Shown: positions 10,838-20,097 of the stretch, in pieces
How the letters are laid out: each line of letters begins with the position of its first letter
Numbering within the stretch: position 1 is the first letter of the stretch
Assembly: GCA_903932865.1 (NCBI GenBank)
Contig: CAIZHQ010000026.1
Coordinates: 264,038 to 328,037, forward strand
Length of the DNA stretch: 64,000 nt
Reading direction: 5' to 3'
DNA from: an uncultured Burkholderiales bacterium
GTDB lineage: Bacteria > Pseudomonadota > Gammaproteobacteria > Burkholderiales > Burkholderiaceae_C
Made by a program: the position numbers and the translations under genes
Notes under the pieces: generated by a model
Told to the model about the DNA's origin: nothing
Databases searched by the model: none
The model's input: only the letters and a program-made list of their open reading frames with translations

Positions 10838-11913
10838 ACACCATGCACAATTTCTGGACCGCCTGCGGCCACCAACACCTGGCACCCAATGAGCGTGGTT
10901 GGTTGGTGCCCAGTCCAGACTACTGGCGTTTGTGGCTGCAGCGCCCCGAGCTGGCGCTGGTGCCCGAGTCGTGCAAGGCCGAAAAGCGCTTGCATGCTGC
11001 GCTGACCGATGCGCCCAATATGCAGGTCACCCCCGCAGACTACAAATATTTCAAGGATGACGATGTCCGTGAAAATTACAAACTGTTTCTGCGTTTTCGC
11101 GATGAAGTGGAAAGCGCAGGCTCACTCGAAGCGGCCTACATGGGCTGGATCCAGAGTGGCAACATCGAGCTGCCGCCCTTGTTCATCGACGTGGTGGTGC
11201 AGGCCATCGTCTGCAATGTGCTGACTGGCGTAGATGACGCTTGGGTCTGGCGCGCCGCCGAGTTGTTGTTTCGCCGGCAACGCATCACCATTGAAGGGGG
11301 CCGTGTGTTGTCAGGCGACAGCGACACGCTCGACTCCTTGCAAGCCACCGGCGGCTTGGGCGAGATGGGCCGCTTGCTGAGGGAAGGCGGTGCGCCGCTC
11401 AAAGCGGTCGATGTGAAAGTGCTGCACAAGGACAACGAAGACCGTTACCTGGCGCAGCGCGAAGGTCTGGGACGCTATGCCTTCTTGCTCGACATGACGC
11501 ACGAAATCCAGAACGAATTACCGCATGGCTTGATCTTGAAAATGGTCAACGCCCGCTCGGGCCTCAAGGCATTGGCCGCCGTGCTGACCCGTTGGGTGCA
11601 ACACTTTCTCGGCGTATCGGTGCAAATTGAACCGGTGCAAAAAGTCGACGACCCCGCCTGGCGCTGGCATGTGGGCCTGGACGCCACGGCCACCGCTTTG
11701 CTCAACGACCTTTACCAAGGCACCGAGCTGTCAGCCCAGCGCCAACAACAACTCGTCAGCCTGTTCAAGCTGCGCTTTGACAACCCGCTCGACATGCGCG
11801 CCGATGTGCAGGGCAAGCCGGTGTATTTGGGCCTGGCCATGAACGAACAAGGTTTGCTCAAGCTCAAACCGCAAAACCTGTTGCTGAGTTTGCCGCTGGC
11901 CAGCGGGGTCTGA
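10834..11913 (+). CDS. conserved hypothetical protein (probably DUF6352)
   Basis: A 359-residue soluble protein starting at GTG 10834 and overlapping the metH stop by 4 bases (ATG 10843 is also possible), so it is translationally coupled to metH and under the same riboswitch. It has no signal peptide or membrane segment. The N-terminal motif [26 protein letters not shown] and the mid-protein [13 protein letters not shown] are distinctive. I recall similar proteins as DUF6352 beside metH in Burkholderiales, but no function is known to me. A role linked to methionine synthase or cobalamin can only be guessed from position. Confidence 0.7.
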   Translation: MNTMHNFWTACGHQHLAPNERGWLVPSPDYWRLWLQRPELALVPESCKAEKRLHAALTDAPNMQVTPADYKYFKDDDVRENYKLFLRFRDEVESAGSLEAAYMGWIQSGNIELPPLFIDVVVQAIVCNVLTGVDDAWVWRAAELLFRRQRITIEGGRVLSGDSDTLDSLQATGGLGEMGRLLREGGAPLKAVDVKVLHKDNEDRYLAQREGLGRYAFLLDMTHEIQNELPHGLILKMVNARSGLKALAAVLTRWVQHFLGVSVQIEPVQKVDDPAWRWHVGLDATATALLNDLYQGTELSAQRQQQLVSLFKLRFDNPLDMRADVQGKPVYLGLAMNEQGLLKLKPQNLLLSLPLASGV

Positions 11914-11925
11914 AAAAGCGCGCCG

Positions 11926-13314
11926 TCAGGTTTTGAGCAAGTCACGGCGGGCTTGCACCAGCCCCGCCATGGCTTCGTTGTGCAGCGCATGGCGGCCTTC
12001 TTGCACCACCCGCTGACCGCCAGACCAGACCTGAGCCACTGCGCTTTGGCGGCTGCTGGCAAAGACATGGCTGGCCAGCATTTGCTCGGGCGACAAGCCG
12101 GCCAAGGCCGGGTGATGGGCATCGAGCACGATGAAGTCGGCCCGCTGCCCCACGGCCAGCCCGGCCACCGGGCGAGCAGCGGCCTGCGCGCCACCGGCCA
12201 CTGCCCCTTGCCACAGGGCTTGGGCCACGTCCGGTTGGCGCTCGTTGGCCGCCACATTGCGTTGCCGCAAAGACAGGCGCTGGCTGTATTCGAGCAGCAT
12301 CAGGTCTTCGGCCGGGTTCACTGCGATGTGGCTGTCCGAGCCAATGCCCCAGGCACCCTGGTGGTTTTGCCAGGTCTTGAATTCAAAAATCCCGTCGCCC
12401 AAATTCGCCTCGGTGGTGGGGCACAGGCCCGCCACAGCACCCGAGGCCGCGGTGCGCTGGTATTCGTGTGCGTCCATGTGCGTGGCGTGCACCAGGCACC
12501 AGCGTGCATCCACTGGCGCATGGTCCAGCAGCCAGGCCACCGGGCGTTGTCCTGACCAAGCCAGACAAGCATCGACCTCGGCCGTTTGTTCCGCGATGTG
12601 GATGTGGATGGGCGCGCTGGCGTCCAGCGCCTTCAGCCCTGCGAGCACCTCATGCAGGCTCTCGGGCGGTACAGCCCGCAAGGAGTGCGGCGCCAGCCCC
12701 AACCGGGCAGATTGGGCATCACAACTGGGCCTCAAGCGTTCGAGCAAGCGCAGCATGGCATCTGTGCTGTGCAAAAAGCGCCGCTGTCCCTGCGAGGCCG
12801 GGGAGCCGCCAAAGCCACTGGTTTGGTAAAAAACAGGCAACAAAGTCATGCCCATGCCCGTGCGCTGCGCGGCCCGCAACAAGGCCAACGACATCTCTGC
12901 CGCATCGGCATAGGCCTGGCCCTGTGCATCGTGGTGCAGATAGTGAAACTCGCAGACGCTGGTGAAGCCCGCCTCCAGCATTTCCACATACAAGGCGGTG
13001 GCAATGGCCTCCAGTTGTGCGGGGCCCAGCTGGGCGGCAAATTGGTACATCAGCGTGCGCCAGCTCCAAAAGCTGTCTTGCGTGTGGCTGCGGTATTCCG
13101 TCAGGCCGGCCATCGCGCGCTGAAAAGCATGCGAGTGCAAATTGGGCATGCCCGGCAGCACTGGGCCAGTGGCGCGTAGCACTTGGGGGCCAGCGGCCAG
13201 TCCTGTCTTTATGGCTTGCCATTGGCCTTGGGCATTCCATTGCAACAAGACATCGCGGGCCCAGCCGTTGGGCAACAAGGCGTGTTCGGCAAACAACTGG
13301 TGATGCATCGGCAT
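11926..13314 (-). CDS. hutF: formimidoylglutamate deiminase
   Basis: HutF hydrolyses N-formimino-L-glutamate to N-formyl-glutamate and ammonia in the five-step histidine degradation route. The 462-residue amidohydrolase has the metal-binding NLHSHAFQR (His60, His62), an internal HIHIAEQ, GLCPTTEANLGDG and GSDSHIAVNP with the catalytic aspartate. These match HutF more closely than the related guanine deaminases. It is the last gene of a minus-strand series, 6 bases behind hutD. The rest of the pathway (hutH, hutU, hutG) is not in the window. Confidence 0.92.
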   Translation of the reverse strand: MPMHHQLFAEHALLPNGWARDVLLQWNAQGQWQAIKTGLAAGPQVLRATGPVLPGMPNLHSHAFQRAMAGLTEYRSHTQDSFWSWRTLMYQFAAQLGPAQLEAIATALYVEMLEAGFTSVCEFHYLHHDAQGQAYADAAEMSLALLRAAQRTGMGMTLLPVFYQTSGFGGSPASQGQRRFLHSTDAMLRLLERLRPSCDAQSARLGLAPHSLRAVPPESLHEVLAGLKALDASAPIHIHIAEQTAEVDACLAWSGQRPVAWLLDHAPVDARWCLVHATHMDAHEYQRTAASGAVAGLCPTTEANLGDGIFEFKTWQNHQGAWGIGSDSHIAVNPAEDLMLLEYSQRLSLRQRNVAANERQPDVAQALWQGAVAGGAQAAARPVAGLAVGQRADFIVLDAHHPALAGLSPEQMLASHVFASSRQSAVAQVWSGGQRVVQEGRHALHNEAMAGLVQARRDLLKT

Positions 13315-13320
13315 GGTGGT

Positions 13321-13932
13321 TCAGCTTGGGTTGGGCGTGAAGCGGACGGCCAGCAAGGCCGCATCCGGGTCTGAGTCGGTGCAGTGGCATGACCAAGCCA
13401 GCGTATCGTCATGCCACCAAAGGCCTGTTTGTGCGCCAAGCGTGTGCTGCTGGGCGCTGGCTGTGCCGGTGCCATCGGTCTGCGCTTGCCATGTGCCCCG
13501 AATGGCCATCAGCAGGCCGGCCGGGGCGGGCAACCAAGTTTCATGATGGCGCAACACGCGCACCGCGGCCTGGCACACGCCGCGGCGCGTCATCACATTG
13601 AAGTCGTGGCAGTCCCCGTTCAGCAAACGGCCGTGTACTTCGGTGTCGCCTGAAAAGGCAAAGGGCTGCAAAGGCGTGTCCAGCGCATGCATGAAGCGGC
13701 CATCTGCGCTGCTCAACTGCACGCCGCCACCTTCGAGCAGCGTGATGACCCGGTCCACACCCGTGAACACTGAAAAATCACCGTCGCTGCCAATGTGCGC
13801 GATGCTGATGCGCCAGTCGAAGTCCTGCATGTTGGCGCTTGGCGGGTGGCACGCGATTTCGCGCGTCACACCGCCGCCGTTTTTCCAGGGGCTGGCGCGC
13901 AGTTGGGCCCGTTCAAAAAAGTGAATGGGCAT
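13321..13932 (-). CDS. hutD: HutD family protein (histidine utilisation accessory)
   Basis: A 203-residue cupin-fold protein of the HutD/Ves family, recognisable by SPWKNGGGVTREIACHP at the start and DWRISIAHIGSDGDFSVF with FTGVDRVITLLEG in the first half. HutD is needed for good growth on histidine in Pseudomonas and is thought to limit hut expression by binding a pathway intermediate such as urocanate or formiminoglutamate. It sits 4 bases after the TRAP permease gene and 6 bases before hutF, so all are very likely one transcript. Confidence 0.9.
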   Translation of the reverse strand: MPIHFFERAQLRASPWKNGGGVTREIACHPPSANMQDFDWRISIAHIGSDGDFSVFTGVDRVITLLEGGGVQLSSADGRFMHALDTPLQPFAFSGDTEVHGRLLNGDCHDFNVMTRRGVCQAAVRVLRHHETWLPAPAGLLMAIRGTWQAQTDGTGTASAQQHTLGAQTGLWWHDDTLAWSCHCTDSDPDAALLAVRFTPNPS

Positions 13933-13936
13933 GGGC

Positions 13937-16117
13937 TCAGGCGGTTTGCGGTAAGGGGCGGCTGTGCCACAGCAAGATCAGCAGCACGCCCGGAATGGCC
14001 ACGGCTGCGACCACAGGGTTGGCAAACACCAGGGAAATGGACATGGCATTTAACAAAAAGAATGACAGCTTTCGGATGGGCCGGGCCACAAAGCCTGTGT
14101 AGGCTGCACCCAGCCCCATCACCGCCACGACAGCGCAAACCGTGGCCAGCAAGAAAGAGAACCAGGTGAAGTCAATGAATAGCAAAGCGGGCGTGTAGAC
14201 AAAAGCAAAGGGCACCAGCACCTTGCCCATGGACAGCCTGAAAGCCGTCATGCCGGTGCGCATGGGTTCGCTGCGGGCAATGCCGGCGGCTGCAAACGCC
14301 GCCAGAGCCACAGGCGGTGTCACATCGGCCAGCACACCGTAATAAAAGACAAAGAAGTGTGTCGCCAGTTGCGGCACCCCCAGCCCTGCCAGCGCCGGGG
14401 CGACGATAGAGGCCAGGATGATGTACGTGGGTGTGGTGGGCACACCCGAGCCCATGATGATGCAAGCGGCTGCGGTGAACATCAGGCCAAAGAAGATGGT
14501 GACCTGTTTGAGTTCAAACCAGTTGAACACATCCAGCACCATGAACATTTGGGCGGCCAGCCCCGAGACATCGATCACCCAGGCTGAGAACTTGAAGCCC
14601 ATGCCGGTCAGGGTGGTGATGCCCAGCACAAAGCCGACGCAGGCACATGCAGCGCCAATCCCCAACGCCGCTTTGGCGCCCATCTCGAAGCCCTGCACCA
14701 GCGCTTGCGGCCCCACGGCCATGCCGGTCATGTTTTTGCCCAAAGGACCTATCAAGCGGGGAATCCACGAGCAGGCCACGGTCAGGGTGATGCCCCAAAA
14801 GGCGGCCAGAAAAGGCGTGTACTGCAGCAAGAGCAGCGTGACCATGACCACCAGCGGTATGAGCAGGTGCCATGAACTTTTGAGCACCCAGCTGAGCGAG
14901 GGAATGTCTTTCGGGTCCATGCCCTGGAGCTTCAGTCGCTTGGCCTCCAGGTGCACCATGAACAAGATGGCAAAGTAATGCAGCAGGGCCGGAACAATCG
15001 CCACCAAGATCAAGGTGTTGTAAGGAATGCCCAAGGTCTCGGCCATGATGAACGCCGCAGCGCCCATGATGGGCGGGGTGATTTGGCCACCGCATGAAGC
15101 CGAGGCCTCGACCGCACCCGCAAAGCGCGGCGAGAAGCCGACTTTTTTCATCATCGGAATGGTCATCACGCCTGTGGTCACGGTGTTGGCAATGGCCGAG
15201 CCAGAAATCATGCCGAACAGGCCCGAAGACACCACGCTGACTTTGGCCGGTCCGCCGGAAAAGCGCCCCGCCGCAATGGTGGCCAGGTTCACGAACAACT
15301 GCCCCAAGCCGGTCAGCTGGGCCATGATGCCGAACAATACGAAGTGAAAAACAAAGGTGGCCACCACGCCCACCGGGATGCCGTAAATGCCTTCCGTGCC
15401 TTTGTACAAATGGGCCACGATGCGCGACAGGCTGTAACCCCGGTGCGACAGGCCGCCTGGCAAGTAGGGCCCCAACAAGCCGTAAAAAATCGCTGCGATG
15501 GCCAGCAGCGGCAAGAAGATGCCCATGGTGCGGCGCGTGGCCTCGATCACCATGGCAATCGCAATCACGCCCATCATCAAGTCCAGCGGCGTGTGCTGGC
15601 CGGGTCGATCGATGTAGATGTGTTGAAAAAACACCAGCAGGTACAGCGAAAAGCCCGAAGCCAGCGCCGCAAACACCCAGTCGCGCCACGGAATGTGGGT
15701 GTGACTGCCGTCAAAATGTTTGAACGGCAAGGACAAGCCGGCCAATGCCACCAGCACCGCCAGAAAGGTGTAGCGCATGGCGTCGGGGATGGGCTCGGTG
15801 ATCTTGTCCAGCAAGCTCCAGCCCATGAACAGGTAAAAGCCCACCAGCCCGATGGACACGGTCCACTCCCAATAGCCAGGCAACCGCTTTTGACGCGGAA
15901 AGACCAGAAAACACAGGCCCAGCACCACCGCCAGGTGAATGGCACGGTGGGCGATTTCGTTGTGCAGGCCAAAACCGGCGGTGTAATAGTGCCAGGCCGA
16001 CAGGCCTGCACACAACACCATCACGATTTTGGCACTCCAGCCAGCCAAGCGGCGGAAACTCGATTCGGGGTCAAACTGCTCGATCAAGCGATCGATTTCT
16101 TGTTGGCTGGTACTCAT
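13937..16117 (-). CDS. TAXI-type TRAP transporter, fused permease (DctQ-DctM)
   Basis: A 726-residue inner-membrane protein in which the small 4-helix DctQ-like part and the large 12-helix DctM-like part are fused, as is usual for TAXI TRAP systems. GMISGSAIANTVTTGVMTIPMM, ASCGGQITPPIMGAAAFIMAE and GSGVPTTPTYIILASIVAPAL are signature stretches of the large subunit. It would couple sodium flow to uptake of an organic anion delivered by the receptor encoded two genes upstream. It lies 10 bases behind the DUF1850 gene and 4 bases before hutD. Confidence 0.94.
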   Translation of the reverse strand: MSTSQQEIDRLIEQFDPESSFRRLAGWSAKIVMVLCAGLSAWHYYTAGFGLHNEIAHRAIHLAVVLGLCFLVFPRQKRLPGYWEWTVSIGLVGFYLFMGWSLLDKITEPIPDAMRYTFLAVLVALAGLSLPFKHFDGSHTHIPWRDWVFAALASGFSLYLLVFFQHIYIDRPGQHTPLDLMMGVIAIAMVIEATRRTMGIFLPLLAIAAIFYGLLGPYLPGGLSHRGYSLSRIVAHLYKGTEGIYGIPVGVVATFVFHFVLFGIMAQLTGLGQLFVNLATIAAGRFSGGPAKVSVVSSGLFGMISGSAIANTVTTGVMTIPMMKKVGFSPRFAGAVEASASCGGQITPPIMGAAAFIMAETLGIPYNTLILVAIVPALLHYFAILFMVHLEAKRLKLQGMDPKDIPSLSWVLKSSWHLLIPLVVMVTLLLLQYTPFLAAFWGITLTVACSWIPRLIGPLGKNMTGMAVGPQALVQGFEMGAKAALGIGAACACVGFVLGITTLTGMGFKFSAWVIDVSGLAAQMFMVLDVFNWFELKQVTIFFGLMFTAAACIIMGSGVPTTPTYIILASIVAPALAGLGVPQLATHFFVFYYGVLADVTPPVALAAFAAAGIARSEPMRTGMTAFRLSMGKVLVPFAFVYTPALLFIDFTWFSFLLATVCAVVAVMGLGAAYTGFVARPIRKLSFFLLNAMSISLVFANPVVAAVAIPGVLLILLWHSRPLPQTA

Positions 16118-16127
16118 GGGTTTTCCA

Positions 16128-16619
16128 TCATGGCAAAGGGCAATTTTCAGCCCGAATTTCTATTGATTTGGGGCTCAGCTGGCCCAGTAAAACTTCTCGC
16201 CCATCGCTCAACACCACCCGCATCGACTGGGCCGGCAAAGGCAAGACCACCAAAGGCTCAACCACCCGGTCCAGCAGCAAACGCCAGCCCGCGCCATGGC
16301 GCAGCAAGCGCTCGCCGGGCGCGGCCGCCGATGGCAGTCCGTAACCCTCGCCTTCAAAGCGCTCTTCGACCAAGTGCGCGCGCCAACCCTGCGGGCTGTG
16401 CCGCCAGACATAGCGGTCCAGCACGGGCGTGCCCAGCACCGAGTGGGTGAACGCCACATCGGCTGCTGGTTGGGCCGGGTTCAGGGGCAAGCGGGTCAAG
16501 GCACGGCCGGTGCGGTGTTCCGTCAGCGCCAGCTCGCAAGCGGGCGCAGCCCCAGGGGCTGCCCCTGCGCAAGCCACCAGCGCCCACGCCACCAAGGCGA
16601 GGCGCTTGGGGCATGTCAC
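16128..16619 (-). CDS. DUF1850 domain protein, TRAP-associated
   Basis: A 163-residue protein with an N-terminal signal sequence (hydrophobic RLALVAWALVACAGAAPGAA) and the DUF1850 pattern: FTHSVLGTPVLDRYVW, then EGYGLP. DUF1850 proteins are found almost only between the receptor and the fused permease of TAXI TRAP operons; their role is not known. The start is GTG at 16619, which overlaps the receptor stop codon by 4 bases (GTGA), so translation is coupled. Confidence 0.85.
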   Translation of the reverse strand: MTCPKRLALVAWALVACAGAAPGAAPACELALTEHRTGRALTRLPLNPAQPAADVAFTHSVLGTPVLDRYVWRHSPQGWRAHLVEERFEGEGYGLPSAAAPGERLLRHGAGWRLLLDRVVEPLVVLPLPAQSMRVVLSDGREVLLGQLSPKSIEIRAENCPLP

Positions 16620-17587
16620 TTGGCGATGCCTTTTTCCTTGAAGTAACGCAAGGCACCGGGGTGCAAGGGCACGCTGGCCACCGAGGTGGCGGTGTTCAGG
16701 TTGATGTTTTTGCCCTGCACATGGACCTGGCCCATGATGGCGGTGTTCTCATACAGCGCCTTGGTCACTTCGTAGGCCACGTTTTCAGGCACGCCATCGT
16801 GCGTGGCCCAGATGGCCATCACCGCCAGCGTGGGCACGGCGGCGGTCTGGCCCTTGTAGCTGTTGGCGGGCAGTTGCACTTGGGTGTAGTAAGGCTGCTC
16901 TTTGAGCAAAGTAGCTACTTCGGGGCCGGACAACGGAATGATCTTCAGGGCGTGGCTTTGTGCAAAGTCGGTCACCGCCGCCACGGGCACACCGCCCGTG
17001 ATCAAGGTGGCGTGCAAGTTGCCGTCCTTGATCTTGTCCACCGCCTGGGTGAAGGAGGAGCTGTCTTCTTTCACATCGGTGCGGGCCATGCCGTGCACCT
17101 TGAGCAAATCGGTCACCAACTGGTACTGGCCCGAGCCGGGCGCGCCCGACGAAATGCTTTTGCCCTTGAGGTCCTTGACGCCGTTGATGCCCGAATCGGC
17201 GCGGGTGATCAGCTGCACGGTTTCGGGGTACAGGGCGCCCAAGGCCCGCAGGTTTTTCAGGGGCGCGTTGGCAAACTGGGCTTTGCCGTTGTAGGCCGCG
17301 TCCAGAATGTCGGCGGCCACAAAGGCCGACTCGATGTCTTTGGTGCCCAGCAGTTTGGCGTTGCCCACCGAGGCACCAGCGGCTTCAGCGGTGGCGGTGA
17401 TTTTCCTGCCGTCGACCGTGGCCTTGTTGGAAATCAGTTGCGCCAGCATGCCGCCCAAGGGGTAATAGGTGCCGCCGGTGCCGCCCGTGGCCACACCGAA
17501 AAACACACGCTGTTGTGCGATGGCCGCACCCGAGAGCAAAGCGGCAGACGCCACCAAGGTGATGGCCAGACGGCGATTGATTTTCAT
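16616..17587 (-). CDS. TAXI family TRAP transporter solute receptor
   Basis: A 323-residue periplasmic binding protein with a signal peptide (MKINRRLAITLVASAALLSG, cleavage near AIA-QQ). The TAXI-type start of the mature chain is FFGVATGGTGGTYYPLGG, and ISSGAPGSGQYQLVTDLL lies in the middle. TAXI receptors whose ligands are known bind glutamate, glutamine or small organic acids. First gene of the operon receptor-DUF1850-permease-hutD-hutF and divergent from a LysR regulator 186 bases away. The hut genes suggest that the cargo is histidine, urocanate or a formiminoglutamate-like compound; this is inference. Confidence 0.93.
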   Translation of the reverse strand: MKINRRLAITLVASAALLSGAAIAQQRVFFGVATGGTGGTYYPLGGMLAQLISNKATVDGRKITATAEAAGASVGNAKLLGTKDIESAFVAADILDAAYNGKAQFANAPLKNLRALGALYPETVQLITRADSGINGVKDLKGKSISSGAPGSGQYQLVTDLLKVHGMARTDVKEDSSSFTQAVDKIKDGNLHATLITGGVPVAAVTDFAQSHALKIIPLSGPEVATLLKEQPYYTQVQLPANSYKGQTAAVPTLAVMAIWATHDGVPENVAYEVTKALYENTAIMGQVHVQGKNINLNTATSVASVPLHPGALRYFKEKGIAK

Positions 17588-17773
17588 GGTTCATTTCCTT
17601 CAGGAATGGGTGAGAGGTTCACAATGGACGGGGTCATGAACGCTTTGGGCGTCCAGACTGGCCGGCAGCATTACAGTGTGGATTGGAATTGGAAGGCCCG
17701 TCCATCGTTTGCAAAAATTGATGCTCAGCATCACAAAAACCAATGAAACCTTGCACAACCCGCACGCAGCCTC

Positions 17774-18784
17774 ATGAAAAAACGCGCTTCTGACAAAGTG
17801 TCGCCCCCCTCGTGGGAGCAGCTAGGCATCTGGGTGGCCTTGGTGGAAACCGGTTCGGTGTCGGCGGCGGCGCAGCGGCTGGAAATATCGCAAGCGGGTG
17901 TCTCGCAGCACATCCGGCAGTTGGAAGAGATCTTGGGCGTGTCGCTGCTGGACCGTGCCACGCGCCCGGCGCACCCCACCGCAGCAGGACACCGGCTGTA
18001 TGAACAGGCCAAAGACTTGCTTTCGCGTGCGGGCCAAATGACACAAACCGTGCGCTCGCTCAGCCGCAGCAAAAGGGCCATGCTGCGCATGGGCTGCGTC
18101 GATTCGTTTGCCGCCGTGATCGGTCCGCAGATGGTGCGTGGTTTGTCTGGGCGCGTGCAGCGCTTGCGCTTGGTCTCGGGCATCAACCCGGGGCTGGCCG
18201 ACATGTTTGACAACCACCAACTCGACGCGCTGATCACCACCGACGACCCCAAGTCCTTGCCCGGCAGGGAGTGCCTGGCCTTGTTCTCGGAGCAATTTCT
18301 GTTGGCTGTTCCGTCAGGTCTTCAGGTGCCACCCTCCGCCTCCCTTTCGCAGCTGAGCCAGCTCAGGCCCTTCATGCATTACAGCACCCGCTCCAAAATG
18401 GGCGCGCTGGTGGACGCCTACCTTAGACGGCATGACCCCCTCATCGAACGTGTGTTCGAATTTGACGCGACCGACCCCTTGTTGAGTTTGGTGCGCGAAG
18501 ACCTCGGCATCGCCCTGACCACACCCATGTGTTTGTGGCAATCGCGCTACCACGCCATGAACCTGAAATACCTGCTCTTGAATGCGCTGCGGCACCAAGG
18601 GCAGGCTTATCCGCCTTTGAAGCGAACCTTCTACCTCGTGTACCGCCCCGACGAGTTGGGTCCGCTGGCCCAGGACATCGCGGCCATGGTGCGGGTGGCG
18701 GTGCGCGAGTTGCAGCGCCAATGGGTGATGGAGCTGAAAATTTCCCATGACTTGCTCAGCGTCGAAGAGACCAGCTCGCCCTGA
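17774..18784 (+). CDS. LysR family transcriptional regulator
   Basis: A 336-residue LysR-type regulator. The winged helix-turn-helix covers about residues 14-75 (FVALVETGSVSAAAQ-like WVALVETGSVSAAAQRLEIS, then SQHIRQLEEILGVSLLDR). A two-lobed effector domain follows, with SLVREDLGIALTTPM near the end. It resembles ArgP/LysG-like members in general shape, but the ligand cannot be told. It is divergent from the TRAP-hut operon, the classic position of a LysR regulator and its target, so it probably controls that operon and itself from the 186-base intergenic region. Confidence 0.9.
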   Translation: MKKRASDKVSPPSWEQLGIWVALVETGSVSAAAQRLEISQAGVSQHIRQLEEILGVSLLDRATRPAHPTAAGHRLYEQAKDLLSRAGQMTQTVRSLSRSKRAMLRMGCVDSFAAVIGPQMVRGLSGRVQRLRLVSGINPGLADMFDNHQLDALITTDDPKSLPGRECLALFSEQFLLAVPSGLQVPPSASLSQLSQLRPFMHYSTRSKMGALVDAYLRRHDPLIERVFEFDATDPLLSLVREDLGIALTTPMCLWQSRYHAMNLKYLLLNALRHQGQAYPPLKRTFYLVYRPDELGPLAQDIAAMVRVAVRELQRQWVMELKISHDLLSVEETSSP

Positions 18785-18885
18785 AGTCTGATGCGTCAAG
18801 TGTGATGCTGATGATCAGCCAATGCAAAACTGATGGCCCTTTGAGGCGCACACCTTAAGCTGGCCCTGAACTACAGGAGTCGGAT

Positions 18886-20070
18886 GTGAGCCATTGGGAT
18901 GCGATCGTGATTGGGGCCGGTGTGATCGGCACCTCGGTGGCCTACAACCTGGCCGCCCTGGGTGCCAAACGGGTGCTGGTGCTTGAGCGTGACCAAATTG
19001 GCGCAGGCACCACCTCACAGTCCAGTGGGATCTTGCGCACCCACTATTCGGTGATCGAAAACGTGGTGCTGGCCCAGCAGTCCTGGGCGGTCTTCAAAGA
19101 CTTTGCTGCGCATTTGCAAGACGAGGATGCCTCGGCCGGTTTGGTGCGCTGTGGCTACCTGATTGCCGCGCCACAAGGCCCCAAGCTCGGACCCTTGGCC
19201 CAGTCTTTGGTGGCCCAACAGGCGCAGGGCATTGAGGTGCATCGCCTGAGCGCGCAAGAAGCCAGCGAGCGCCTGCCCATCTGCCGCTTTGACGATGCAG
19301 CCCTGATCGGCTTTGAGCCCGAAGCCGGTTTTGCCGATGCTTACCTGGTGGCCAGCAGCTACGCCCGCGCCGCCCGCAGGCTGGGCGTGAAATTCATGGA
19401 AGGCGAGTGCGTGACACGGTTGGTGCTGACGCAGCAGACCGTCACCGGCGTGGAGACGACCCGTAGCGTGTTCCATGCCCCGGTGGTCATCAGCACGCAA
19501 AACATCTGGGCCCACGAGTTGGCCCTATGGACGGGCATTCAGGTGCCTTTGACGCCCGAGCGGCACAAAGTCATGGCGCTGCAAGGCCCCGAGGCTTACA
19601 CCTACGCCATGCCCGTCTACAAAGATCTGGGCTCAGCGGGCATGCTGTATTGCCGCAGCTATGGCGGGCAACAAATGCTGGTGAGCGAAGGCACGGCAGG
19701 CGAGGCCCTGAGCGGGCCGGACAACACCCAAGGCGATGTGTCCATGGACGATGTGGTGCATGTGGGCGAGCAAGTCGCCGAGCGTTTCCCTTCTTTTGCC
19801 GAGGCCGGGCTGGCCTCATCCTGGACGGGGGTGTACGACGTGACGCCCGACTGGAACCCGGTGCTGGGGGCGGTGCCCGATGTACCGGGTCTGGTGGTGG
19901 GTTTTGGGTTTTCGGGGCACGGCTTCAAACTGTCCCCCGCCGTGGGCCGCGTGTTGGCCCAACAAGCCTTGGGGCTGCCCACCGATGTGCCCTTGACGCC
20001 CTACGCGCTGGAGCGCTTCAGAACCGGGCAGCTGCTGCATGGCCGATATGGATCGGGCGCGGTGGCTTGA
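18886..20070 (+). CDS. FAD-dependent oxidoreductase, DAO/sarcosine oxidase beta-like
   Basis: A 394-residue flavoprotein of the D-amino-acid oxidase fold: Rossmann motif AIVIGAGVIGTSVA at the start, GAGTTSQSSGILRTHYS for flavin binding, and the closing GFGFSGHGFKLSPAVG typical of glycine/sarcosine-oxidase-like enzymes. It would oxidise a secondary or primary amine or amino acid; the substrate is unknown. The start is GTG at 18886 with AGGAG 6 bases upstream; the ATG two bases before it is immediately followed by a stop. It lies 101 bases after the LysR gene and may be part of the same amino-acid catabolic locus. Confidence 0.88.
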   Translation: MSHWDAIVIGAGVIGTSVAYNLAALGAKRVLVLERDQIGAGTTSQSSGILRTHYSVIENVVLAQQSWAVFKDFAAHLQDEDASAGLVRCGYLIAAPQGPKLGPLAQSLVAQQAQGIEVHRLSAQEASERLPICRFDDAALIGFEPEAGFADAYLVASSYARAARRLGVKFMEGECVTRLVLTQQTVTGVETTRSVFHAPVVISTQNIWAHELALWTGIQVPLTPERHKVMALQGPEAYTYAMPVYKDLGSAGMLYCRSYGGQQMLVSEGTAGEALSGPDNTQGDVSMDDVVHVGEQVAERFPSFAEAGLASSWTGVYDVTPDWNPVLGAVPDVPGLVVGFGFSGHGFKLSPAVGRVLAQQALGLPTDVPLTPYALERFRTGQLLHGRYGSGAVA

Positions 20071-20097
20071 GGCCTTGTGCAGCACGTCTGACCCGCT

